Below are positions 47,501 to 58,618 of a stretch of DNA of 64,000 nucleotides, in pieces. A program made the translations under genes and the position numbers. Position 1 is the stretch's first letter. Each line of letters begins with the position of its first letter. The DNA is from Chrysoperla carnea (taxonomy: Eukaryota > Arthropoda > Insecta > Neuroptera > Chrysopidae): the NCBI RefSeq assembly GCF_905475395.1, contig NC_058338.1:90753435-90817434 (forward strand), written 5' to 3'. Below the pieces are notes generated by a model. It searched no databases. It saw only the letters and a program-made list of their open reading frames with translations, and was not told where the DNA came from.

Positions 47501-50500
47501 GGATTAAGTCTAAATCAATTTTTAAAAGGTCACGGAGGGAGGGGGTGTTGCCCGATTATCTTAATAAATAATTGACTTCAAAAGTAGACATATTTAATAT
47601 GCCTACTTATGGTAAAACGGCAGATGGATATATTTTCATAGATTTCTCCAAAACTAGTCGGTAAAAATAAAAAAAAAAACATTTAAATTAAAATTTTAAT
47701 AAATTATTCAAAACATAAAAAAAAACCCGGCTAATTAAGGATGTACAAACACGGTAGTGAAGACACAAATTTAAAAAAATAATATGTTTCCTATTTTGAT
47801 GGTGAATTATGTTATAACTTGACAATAGAAGACGAAAAATAAGAATGAAATTTTTCTATATCTGGAGTAATTTTCAACATATCGAAAATTGAAACTTTTT
47901 TTTAGTTATTTAGCTTTCGTTATATCGAAAACCAAGGCAGATATCGGAAAATTTTATTCATATTTTTCGTTTACATTCATGAAGTTGTAACAAAATAAAT
48001 CATCAAAGTTTAAAATATGGTACAAATAATTTCAACCACAAGTCTAAACTTGTCTTGGCGCTCGTACTACCTTCAAGTAACTCGGAGAAATAGGTCCAAT
48101 CTGATGTCAGAACAAGTTTTCCGCCATCAAACTCTGCTACTTTTGTTACCTGTTTTGGATTGATTAACTACAAAACGAGCTATTATCCGTAATATATTAA
48201 AATGGCCACCCTGTAAGTTTATCTTGTATACTTTTTTATACCATGCATATATGTAATATGCAAGGTATACTAAGTTTAGTCCCAAGTTTCTAACGCTTAG
48301 AAATATTGATGCTATGAACAAAATTTTGGTATAGGTGTTCATAAAATCACCTAATTAGTCCATTTTCGGCTGTCTGTACATCTGTCTGCCAACACGATAA
48401 CTCAAAAACGAAAAAAGATATCAAGCTGAAATTTTTACAGCGTATTCAGGACGTAAAAGGTGAGGTCGAATTCGTAAATGAGCAACATAGGTCAATTGGG
48501 TCTTGACTTATGGGTCCATAGAACCCATCTTGTAAACGTTAGAGATAGAACAAAAGTTTAAATGTAAGAAATCTTCCTTATCAAAAACTAAACAACTTTT
48601 GTTTGAAATATTTTTTCGTAAACATCACTGTTTACCCGTGAGGGCGCAAATTAGGCGTAAATTGTATAGTTGTATTATTTGGGGATATCAGTTATGTATG
48701 TGTAATGTGATAGAGTAATCAACTCTGTCTATGCATGGTATTTCAACAATTAACTTCAACAATTTCAGTCAATTGTTTGTTTTCACTTGTTAATTCCGAA
48801 CATTTAGACTAAATGACTTGCTTATATCATATATGCTTGAAATATTAATATACTTGTCTAAAACATTTCGTTGGTGGACTTTTATTTTCCCTACCCACAA
48901 ATCATTGGCACTGTTCAATTTATTCTGCAGTAATTTCATTCCTTCAAAAGTATTTTAAACTTAAGTTACCCAAACTATCTCCTTTTATGCTTAAGAAATA
49001 TTTCTGGAAGGAATTCCATTTCATGTATTTCAAATTACCTTTGCATTTGCCCATGGAAATAATATTCCCAAAGTAAACACTCCGAGTAAAGGACCTGACG
49101 AAATTGAAGATATGGCATCGTATAACTAAAAATAAAATTATAAGAATTGAAAATTAAAAACTATTTTCCACTAGAAAATGACATACCGGTAATACTTGTC
49201 CGAATTTTTCCACTATTCCAGCTAAACCAACTATAACAATTCCTGCTACAAAAACCACTGTTTTAACAATAATTTGTTCTTGTTTTGGTGATAATTTTCT
49301 AAAAATTGGCTTAAAACAATCTTCTAAAATCACAGCTGACAATGAATTTAAGCCACTTGATAAAGAGCTAAGTGATGCACTAAGAACACCTGCTAAAAAT
49401 ATTCCAGAAGCGCCTGGAAAATCTTTTAATGTGTCAACAACTAATAATGGTAAAAGTTGATCTCTTTCAGATACAATCTGAAAAAAAAAAATTTAACCAG
49501 TTTTTTAACTATTTTCTAAAAATAAGTTTACGTTTTGCTTACTTTTGTTGAAATAGGATCACAATTGAAATAAGTTGCAAAAATAATCAGACCTAAGGAA
49601 GTACATAATCCTATAAAAATTGTTTTAACTATCAAAAATAACCACACTACCCTAAAAACAAATTAGACAATATGATTTTTAAACCGACGAAACGTTTTAT
49701 GAAATTTGTTATTAAAACTGAAAAAGAGTTTATCAATAACTAAAGCTTAGGGCATTTAATTCTTACATCGTGTAAAATCGGCAAAGTTTATTTCTTAAGA
49801 CAAATAACGATGTATACAGGATGTTCTCTAATTGATCCTGGAAAACTTTAATATGAAATTAAGCTCATTCAGACGAACAAAAAAGCTCTTAACCAAATTT
49901 AGATCTGATGTGCCCTTTCATCAATTTGACGAGTGGAGAAAATTCAAAACAAATTGATAGACACTTCGATTTTCTATATATACTATGCTAATAAAATTAA
50001 ATAGAATAAAGATAAGTTCAATTTAAAGTTCTAGCTGAAGTATTTCTGCACTTTTTCTGTTTTTTTCAAAATTTTTGCAAGTTTTTCTGAAATATGGTTT
50101 TGTTTTTCTAGAATCTTTCACAAAACCTTGTTGAAGTTAACCTGATAAAAATCAACACACTTTTTTTTGTAGTTTTAGAGAAAATGGGCACCAAAGTTTT
50201 TTCCTAAGTTGCGCCGTCGCGGGTAAACAGTGATGTTTACGAAAGAATGATTCAAATAAAAGTTGTCAATTTTTTTATAAGGAATAACTTTTACATTTAA
50301 ACTTTTGTTCTATCTCTTATGGTTTACACGATGGATACTTTTTCATTTGATTGAATGAGCAACAAAATTCCATTTTAAAATTGTGCATATTTCGATCAAC
50401 TTTGAAGCTAGAAAGTCGAAAAAAAACGAAAATGTGCACAAATACTTCAACTTTTAATTGAACTTTTTTTTACTTGATGCAAAGTTTTTTTATACTTTTC

Positions 50501-53500
50501 AAAAAACTGATTAAAAATCCAAACTACACCCCAAAAAATAGAGTTAGGTAAGCCCCTCGGGGGTCGACTTTTTTACGAAATGCTTACACCCTAATAAACA
50601 ACTGTGGAAAATTTCAAAGATGCATTAATTTTTTCCATTTAGATATTCAGTTTAATTGTACTATACCGTTTAGCCTGTTTTATCGATGGCAACGAGACAT
50701 ATCTTTGCATCATTACTTGATCAAGCACTCCATTATTTACGACACCAAATGTACCTCCAAACACCATTGCCGGGAACGTTAACCGTTTAGTTAAACTTAA
50801 TTCCATACTGTTAAAAACGAAATTCTTAAAATAAGTTTAATAAAATTCAACTTCTTAAAATAAGTCTTAGTCTTGCGCAAATAAGTTTTGGTTTTGAAGA
50901 AATAGGTCTTGGTCTTGCAGAGTTGGGTATTGGTCTTGATCTTAGTTCATATAGATAGGGTCTTGTCAAAGTGAAACTTAATTGGCCTTGGTCTTGACCT
51001 TAGTTCATATAGATAAGGTCTTATCGAAGTGACCCTAAATTGGCCTTGGTCTTGGTCTTTTTTTATCGCCTTAAAAAATTTTAAGGTCATCGCGAGATCA
51101 AATATGGCAAATGGGGCAACGAATGTGATACAACTACCGTACGGGGTTGAGTGGTGAAGTTGACACAAACTCATGAGTTGTTTGTATGAAAGTAATATAC
51201 TGTCTAACAAATTTTTAATATTTTAGTTTTGAAATGCATAGTTTTAAACAATCTTTTTTAAATTGATTCTACCACTTATAAATAATATAACAAAATACTG
51301 ATGTGATTGCCACAACCACATGGGCAGGTTTATTAGGTTTATTTAAAAAACAAATTAGATTTCTTCGAGTCCGAACCAGCGACAAGTATTATCTTATTTT
51401 CCATCAATAAAATGCATAACTTTAAACTTTAATCAATCTCTTTCATAGAAGTAATGATTTTGTTTATTTAACTTCAGTGATTTTGTATCCATGAATTCAT
51501 ATTTTAAATTCAATCCCATTCTATTGTAAATACAAATATTAAGCTGTACTTGTTCCAATCATTATTAAATTGTTTGAAAGTATTTTTACTATATTTCAAT
51601 ATGAAACGGCCAACTTCGGGATGAGGTTGTCATTATTTTATTTTTTTTCAGTGTGGAAATCAAACACTATGGCATTCGTTTGACTTTTTTCCTACTATAA
51701 AAAATAATGAAGTGGAAACAAATCAAAAAATTTTAACCATCATTATCCATCATTAATTAATTCTTACTCTGGATATTCTATTCTTCCAGTGGCTACATTA
51801 CGTTCGATTACTGTTCCCAAACCACCAACATCCCAGGTTGCTTTAATTATCACTAGAATCACTGAGCTTATCATTAAAAACGCTTGTAGAAAATCAGTCC
51901 ATATTACTGCACGAATTCCTCCCTAAAAAAATGTTTTGTAAAATTAACCATTTTTCATTGAATATCAAAATAATATTAATAATTACCAAGCAAGTATAGA
52001 AAATGCATACAGCGCAGACAATTGGAGTTATGATATGAGTGTTGATGCCAGTTACTAGAATTAAACATTTCGGTCTTCATCTTTAAATAATAATTCTAGC
52101 AAAGTAGTATTTTATAAATTAATTAAAACACTATTTCCTTTTATTGATTGATTCATTTATAGCTATTTAGCTATTTAGCTTTTTTGTCGCTCTTAACATA
52201 AAATATACGAGGTGTCTTTAAGTTGACATATATGCTTGAAAATATTGGTTTCAAAGGCACATATCTTATACCGGCGTCGAATTCGATCTAAGTTTTCAGG
52301 TTCAATTAAAACTTCACTTTGAGTCATAACTTACAAACATCAGACGAACGCTTTAAATTACAAAGTTGTTCTTTATAACTACGCAAACATTTTTTGTTTG
52401 AAACTTTTTTTTGTAAACCTTTTTGTAAATAGTTTAGACAGTAAATGATAGCAAAAATCTAGCTTTTTCTCCAATTTGTTCATTCAATTTGAACTAAAAC
52501 AGTCTTTATAGAAATGTACGGTTTGCGGAAAATTTTTTCGAACAATAAATCTTCCGTTTTTATAACATCTTTCTAATCTAAAGTGTTCATCTACCAATTT
52601 CCAGTTCTCAGCCAGGTTCACCTTTAAACTTTAATATTTGAAACAGTCAACTTACCATGGTTAAGCGCCATCGCTGGTACGTATATTACAATTGGAAGCC
52701 ATAAAAACTGAAAAAAATATTAAATAGATTTCATACGAAGGAATAATATTAAGGGGTTATATCCAGGTGCGAGTTGGGAAGACCATTTATTTTACAAAAA
52801 TATAAAAAACGTATTCTTATAGGACGTTTCTTTAATTTTAAGATCCCGTTGTCCGTTTGAAATTTTTCGAGAATATACTTAAATATATGTACATTCCGGA
52901 AATGCAAATCGATTTTTTGAAAATTCTAAATGGATATAACCCCCTATAAATAAATTTTTATTTATATTTTCAAGGAAATATATTTTTTTTTCAAAATCCA
53001 AAAATCAATTCATGAAAAGCTTGGACAAATACTTTCCTCGTTCCCTAGACATTGTTTCTTATTAAATGAGCTAATTTTTACGTACCACACCGATAATGAA
53101 TAAAATTGATCCAAGTCGCCGCAATGATTTATCAAATCGTCGTTCCAAATACTGAAAAAAAATTAACAAAGAATATAATAATTAATAAAAAATAGTCAAT
53201 TGCCATCTTTTAAAGATAACACGAACCTCGTAAGTGGAAGTTAATCGCAACTCCATAAAAACTGGTAGATATATTTTGTTAATAATAAATGCTGCAAATA
53301 ATCCATTAAATTGCAAATACACATATTGTATACCAGAAACATAAGTTTCTGAAGGAAATCCCAATAACGATATTCCAGAAATATAGCTAAAAAATTACAA
53401 TTAATCGATTAAATGAATCAATGTAGGGGAGAGTGGGAAAAAATTACAATTAATCGATTAAAAATTTGGGGTAAATAATCTACGATTCGATGTAGGGAAG

Positions 53501-54517
53501 AGTAAAGCATTAATAAGTAACACTTGCATTAATCACATTGGCTACCAGGCTTTTATATAACAAAAAAAAAAAAAAAATTAATTTATAAAATAAAAAAACC
53601 CGTGCGCATTAAAGAGATATGCAAGGATTGAATAATACTTGGGATTTCAATAAAACTTTATAAATACACTTTTTGATTAACAAAGTTTACAAAAATCAAA
53701 AAAAATTCCTAGGTCATCGGGCATTTTATTATTATTTTGTCGTTCAAAGTTGGCCGAAAAAATAACGAATCGTATAGGTTATCCTTTTCAATTGGATATT
53801 TCTACATCAACAAATCTATATAGTGTGATAAAAAACTATCTAAAATATTTAGAAAATCTTGTATTTTATAATAATATCATAAAAATATAAGATCGATGAA
53901 ATAAAAACAAAATTTTAATTTAATTATGAACTCGTCAAAGATCCATGAACAGAGACGACTATAGTTAAAGTATTGATGATTGAAGAGCGATATCTATATT
54001 ATCAAATTTATAATCATCACTTGCACACAATATATTATATATTTTTGTAGTTGCGTGGTATTGTAAAGCTAAAAATAACTCATTTATTGACTACAAAGCA
54101 TGTATTTGGTTTATATGTATGTACCGTGCAATAAACCAAAACTTTTTTTACAATACTGTAGGTTTACAATCACCTTAAATAAAAACTGAAAAGAAAAAAC
54201 AAATCCTGTAGTTTACATAGCGACTTAAAAGTCGGGAACCATTGTTGGGAAAATTTCAACCGGTCTAGATTTTAATGGACCCCGACTGTTAAATCGCTTT
54301 GTAAGCTACTCGACTTTTTTTATTTATTAACATACCTGACAACAAGTGATATTGTTACTGGCCATACGGTCATATTTTTATTTCCAATTAAATACTCTTT
54401 CACATTTTTTGATGCTCTAAAGAATCCAAAATATACTCCAATAAATAAACAAACCAGTAACATTAAAATAAATACCACATAATCTGGCCATGTGAATGCA
54501 TTTTTTGGGATATCCAT
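44589..54517 (-). CDS. SLC5-family sodium/solute symporter, copy A (13 coding exons)
   Basis: Exons in coding order: 54336-54517, 53227-53386, 53086-53151, 52656-52707, 51987-52054, 51768-51922, 50667-50807, 49543-49651, 49187-49477, 49039-49125, 46641-46822, 46322-46523, 44589-44684. They join to 596 codons plus TGA, the usual size for insect sodium-coupled monocarboxylate or multivitamin transporter-like proteins. Seen: hydrophobic first segment at about 13-33; EYLIGNK, YISGISLLGFPSE and YEYLERRFD blocks; GGIRAVIWTD at 177-186 (SLC5 signature); LSASLSSLSSGLNSL at about 343-357; a potential N-glycosylation site NIT at about 481-483; many other hydrophobic segments. Inferred role: Na+-driven uptake of a small organic solute at the plasma membrane; substrate unknown. 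The apparent stops after DFDE and KYNE are splice donors (AC|GTAAAA and GAG|GTAAAT). The last exon encodes a 31-residue hydrophilic tail. Confidence 0.93.
44782..45671. mobile_element. Family C element (copy C3, inverse of C1)
   Basis: CTACACTGGAAAAAAATTC at the left and TTTTTTCAGTGTAG at the right. GATATGAGGTTGTCTCAAC and GAAACGGCCAACTTCGG are shared with C1, C2 and C4. The open frames at 44543-44896 (right half) and 44897-45106 are repeat sequence. Confidence 0.75.
45671..45770 (+). mobile_element. tRNA-like SINE head abutting family C copy C3
   Basis: GTAGCTCAGGTGATTAAAG (A box) and GAGTACGATTCCCGCC (B box) are about 50 nt apart, as in a tRNA, but there is no acceptor-stem pairing. It begins exactly at the end of C3. 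The following 160 bp contain an inverted pair, ATCAATTTGTCCAGTTTTTAC and its complement (about 45818 and 45898). Confidence 0.55.
46900..48220. repeat. Foldback with 130-bp arms in SLC5 copy A intron 10
   Basis: ACAGGGTAGATCATTTTAAT...TAATAGCTCGTTTT...CTGACATCAGACTGGACATA at 46900-47030 is repeated as the inverted complement at 48092-48220. The interior includes a family D element (47475-48073). Confidence 0.7.
47475..48073. mobile_element. Family D MITE (copy D4)
   Basis: Begins within the D left region (GACTTGATTTTTTTTATATG; terminal bases missing) and ends TTGGCGCTCGTACTACCTT. Shares TTGCCCGATTAT and ACCACAAGTCTAAACTTG with D3 and D5. Confidence 0.65.
48233..48790 (-). repeat. Family A repeat, full length (A12), SLC5 copy A intron 10
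   Basis: TTTTTTATACCATGCATATATG to TTGTTTGTTTTCACTTGT, with a shortened microsatellite core and a small duplication (AACAATTAACTTCAACAATT) near the end. Confidence 0.85.
50165..50345 (+). repeat. Family A repeat, partial (A13)
   Basis: GGGCACCAAAGTTTTTTCCTAA through CGTCGCGGGTAAACAGTGATG to TTACACGATGGATAC: the middle third of the family only. Confidence 0.65.
50931..51058. repeat. 58-bp tandem duplication
   Basis: TGGTCTTGA(T/C)CTTAGTTCATATAGATA recurs 58 bp apart (50931 and 50989), with flanking GGTCTTGGTCTT runs. It sits at the broken edge of family C copy C4. Confidence 0.7.
51087..51655. mobile_element. Family C element, truncated (copy C4), SLC5 copy A intron 6
   Basis: GTCATCGCGAGATCAAATATGG to TTTTTTTTCAGTGTGG. 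The left terminal inverted repeat is missing, while GAAACGGCCAACTTCGG and the right end remain. The 87-codon minus-strand frame at 50947-51210 is not a gene. Confidence 0.65.
52205..52620 (+). repeat. Family E repeat, diverged copy, SLC5 copy A intron 4
   Basis: ACGAGGTGTCTTTAAGTTGAC, ATATGCTTGAAAATATTGG and a GCACATATCTTATAC segment match the other family E copies loosely. Confidence 0.5.
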
Positions 54518-56928
54518 TATTCAGCAATCCACGATTATATTACACTCGTAATTGGATTTAACAGTAATAAATCCCAACTACTCCAAAAATGGTATTTTTT
54601 AAAAGGTAGTAAATTAGATGTTTACATTCACAAAACTGAATAATAGTACCTAGAGTTCATTTTGTTTTTTTCTCAAATAAAATTGCAAGTGAATCAACGC
54701 ACAGTGAAGTATTTATATCAAATTTTTGACCAAAAGTCAGAAAACTCACCTCTTTTGTTTTGCATTGAAAGTTGTTTTTTGGTGTAGATAACTACTATAT
54801 CACAAACAAGCTGCTCGAGTAACCTCAGCTTCATCCTCCATCTGTTTTGTAAGCACCAATCTATTTACTCTTACGAATACATTTTATTATTGTTGTCGCT
54901 TTCGATTTACCGTGTCATTCAATTTATGTTTATTGTATTTGTTAGTGCAATTATAAGTAAAGATTTATATTGGAAATTGGAGACGAAGGTTTGTGCTTTA
55001 TTTATTAGTGTTTAAAGTTAACGTTTCTATTTAAATAATTAATTAGAATTGATCAAAACACATCATAAATGAAAAACTAAAAAGTCCTCATCGATACGAG
55101 ATGTGGAAAAAAATTTACGTCCGGTCAAAGGCATCAAAAATGGGTTATTCGCGATTTTCAGCGAAACGGTAAGTTTTATCATAAAATTACTTTAGACAAA
55201 AATTTTAGATTGGGTAATTAAATATAAAAAATATCTATAATTATTATTAAATATCTAAATATTTTTTCCTAAGAGTCACCGTTTCTGAGATATAACTATT
55301 CAAAAAGTTGGAGTTGTAATCGTCAAATGATTTTATGGATGGACATATAATTCTATGGCTGAAACATATAATTATATTGAAATATTAATAATTTTTTCTA
55401 ACAAATTTAAATTAGTAATTTAAATTAGGTTATTTATAAAATTTAATATATTATTTTCGCAATTTCTAATGCAACAACTTTAATTAATTGCTATATTTCA
55501 ATAATTTTAACCGGGCATTTACTATAGGTACCATTTACATGTAAAGGATTGAAAATTATAACCGGGCTACACTTTAACGTTTAGTAGAGTTAACATAAAT
55601 CATTAACACCTTACAGTCATTTACAATTAAGGCATCCTAAGCGTCCTAGTAGGAGCATCCACCAAAAACAAAAACAAAATACAACCGCGCTAAACTCGCC
55701 GCTGCTTAACTGGGCCGGCTCCACCAAAAATCTGTCTAAAGACCACAATAGTTGTAAATACGGAACTGTGTGCAGCAGGTTTTCTTTTAGATAATATATA
55801 TTTAAACTTAAATAGAATAGAAAATTGTCATAAATTTAAGACGTCCTGCATTTTTTCGGAATACTAATTCTATTCTTTTGATTTTCTTTAAACAAAAGAT
55901 ACAAACACTGACTGAATTTATTTATGATTGCGTATTTATTTTACAATAAATAATAAATATTCCACAAAAAAATCCACGACAAAAGTAAAGATAAATGAAC
56001 TAAATTTAGGTACTAGATATTATTACTATATGAAGAAAGGGAATCGTATTTATTTATAATAGTGGAGTGCTCTTAGGTATTAAATCTTGGAAAAATCGAA
56101 AAAGACCTTCAGCTATTTTAATCTATCCTTATCTTAGTCTTAAAAGAAAATGCGCAAATTCGCGCAAGATATTTTTTCATAAACATATTATAGAATACTT
56201 AAACTTTGCCTTGTTACAAAAAATTTCGCCCGACAAAACCTGAAACAACAAAAAGTTTTGAGTATGATAAATTTAATGAATTAATTGAGTGAAGGAACAA
56301 AAATTCTCACCTTGCTAAAATTTGGTAGGACTGTGCGTAGCACCATTATAAATGAAGTCTAAAAACTCCGCATAGATCCGAGACGTGGAAAAAAATTTAC
56401 GCGTGGTCAAAGGTCACAAAAACGTTTTTTTCGTAAAATTCAGAAAAACGATAAGATTTATCATAAAATTAGCTTAGATGAAAATTGTAGATCGGATAAT
56501 TAAATATAAAAATGTCTCAATACTTTTTTCCCAAGAACCACGGGTTCTGAGATATAACGATTCAAAAAAAATTGGAAAAGTTGCAACCGTCAGAATATGT
56601 ATAAGTACGCCACGTACATAACTGAAGCTCTGATACAAGTAAAAATATTTTTCTATCGTTCAGTGTAACTTACATATATACAATTTTTACTTTTACATAT
56701 ACGTTGGGTACGTAGTCGTGGTTGGGACAATCAAATCGACGCCAGCACTTGCAATGGATAATTTTGGCGTAAAGAAACAAATTTCATCAACCTTTTGCAA
56801 AACATTAGCTCTTTCTTTTACTTCTAAGATTGTATAAGATCTGATGAAAATATGAAAGCGCCAGGAATAATAGATATTATGAATTTCTACGGGGTATCTA
56901 GCGAAGATTTACGAAAAAAAATTATTAT
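54518..56928. other. Intergenic region upstream of SLC5 copy A, with a direct repeat pair
   Basis: Presumed promoter and 5' UTR lie next to 54518, with no certain motif. 55067-55335 and 56353-56610 are diverged direct copies, sharing GTGGAAAAAAATTTACG, GGTCAAAGG, TTTATCATAAAATTA and TTCTGAGATATAAC. No gene recognised. Confidence 0.55.
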
Positions 56929-57645
56929 TTATAAAAAGCTCTGCTTTCAAAAATATTAACATTCAGCTATTCACTTTTCACATCGAATATACAGGGTGCC
57001 ACAAATTGAGAAAATTCGATAGGAATATTAATGGTCGTTTATAAATGTAGACCATTTAGAACAAATAATAAGGGAAATGGTTCAAGAAATCACTCCCGAG
57101 GTATGTAGGAGTATATTTTAACAATTTTGTAAAAGAGCAATTACATGTATGGAACACGAAAGTTGATACGAAAGTGGCAAATACGAACTGAAGATAACTG
57201 TTTAAGAATGAATGGTTAACGATGGGAATGTTTTGACCACTTCAATTTTAAATTAAATTTCGCAAATCCTACTTCTAAAACACGGTAAGTGTTATCTAAA
57301 TTAACCAATCATCATACTTAAAATGTTTATTTGCTAATTTGAAACATTTATAACAAAATAAATAATACAGAACATTTATTTTTCATACATTACGTTACAA
57401 TTATTATTGTTGACGTAAGTAAAAACAGTTATCTTCAGTTTGTTTTTGCCTTAACGTATCCACCTTCGCGTTGAATACATCTAATTGTTTTTTTACAAAA
57501 TTGTTAAAATACACTCCTACATACCTCGAGAGTGATTTCTTGAACCGTTTCCCTTATTATCTGTTCTAAATGGTCTGGCACCCTGTATATTAAATGCCTT
57601 TAATGTCAAAAGTGAATAGGAAAGCTTTTTATATAGAATACATTA
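56929..57645. mobile_element. Foldback element, arms about 230-280 bp
   Basis: The left arm (TATAAAAAGCTCTGCTTTC, CTATTCACTTTTCACATCG, ATACAGGGTGCCA, GAAATCACTCCCGAGGTATG) pairs with the right arm around 57415-57645. A further copy of the left end runs off the window at 63911-64000. Confidence 0.78.
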
Positions 57646-57666
57646 TTATCGTAAACCTTATAATAA

Positions 57667-58178
57667 ACAAGTGAAAACAAACAATTGACTGAGTTAATTG
57701 TTGAAATACCATGCATAATCAGTGTTGATTTCTTTATCAAATTACACATACAAACATGTAATTGGCGCCCTCACGGGTAAACAGTGATATTTACGAAAAA
57801 ATGTTTCAAACAAAAGTTGTTTAATTTTTGATAAGGAACATTTTTTTCATTTAAGCTTTTGTTCTATCTCTAACGGTTTACAAGATGGGCCTTACGGACC
57901 CAAGACCCAATTGATCTATGATGCTCATTTACGAACTTGACCTCACTTTTTACGTCCTGAGTACGCTGTAATAATTTCAGCTCGATATCTTTTTCGTTTT
58001 TGAATTATCGTGTCCACAGACGGACGGACGGACGGGCAACCGGAAATGGACTAATTAGGTGATTTAGTGAACACCTATGACAAATTTTTTTCCTAGCATC
58101 ATTATTTTTAAGCGTTACAAACTTGGGACTAAACTTAATATACCATGTATATTTCATATACATATACATGGTATAAAA
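57667..58178 (+). repeat. Family A repeat, full length (A14)
   Basis: AACAAGTGAAAACAAACAAT to ATATACATGGTATAAAA, with the core CAGACGGACGGACGGACGGGC. It abuts the foldback at 56929-57645. Confidence 0.87.
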
Positions 58179-58523
58179 AGTTTCCCATATAACTTAGCTA
58201 GATATAATAAAAGCTATAATAAAAGTTTCCAATAACTTAGCTAAACACCCTGTATATTATTCATACCTAGATATAAATCAACAATACTTTGTAAGTTTGT
58301 ACTCTAAGTGTGAGTTGTAAGTGCAATGCTTAAAGTTTCGAAAGATTACAAAAGGATTTACTTTCACGGTAAGTTATAGGATATGAAGGCTCTAGAAATT
58401 ATGATAGTTGAAAATAAACAGCAAAGAATTATGAAAATAAATATTTATTCCATTGATATAATGTACACAATATACACAATAAAGGATTGAAATCGCATTG
58501 TTTATAAACGTATTTTCGGGCAG

Positions 58524-58529
58524 TTTATT
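58524..58529 (-). promoter_or_regulatory. Possible poly(A) signal AATAAA of SLC5 copy B
   Basis: AATAAA on the minus strand, about 90 nt after the TAA stop of SLC5 copy B. In AT-rich DNA the hexamer is frequent, so only its position supports it. Confidence 0.35.
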
Positions 58530-58618
58530 TATACACGGAACGTGGTTAAATCAATTCGATTGACGTATATACTTATAGTTTTTCCAAATCTATTTTCTTT
58601 CGCTTCATGCTTCGAAAT

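Noticed and set aside
52641-52720. SLC5 copy A frame break in the membrane segment
   Set aside because: A 52-nt exon (52656-52707) with good splice sites supplies the missing FLWLPIVIYVPAMALNH segment.
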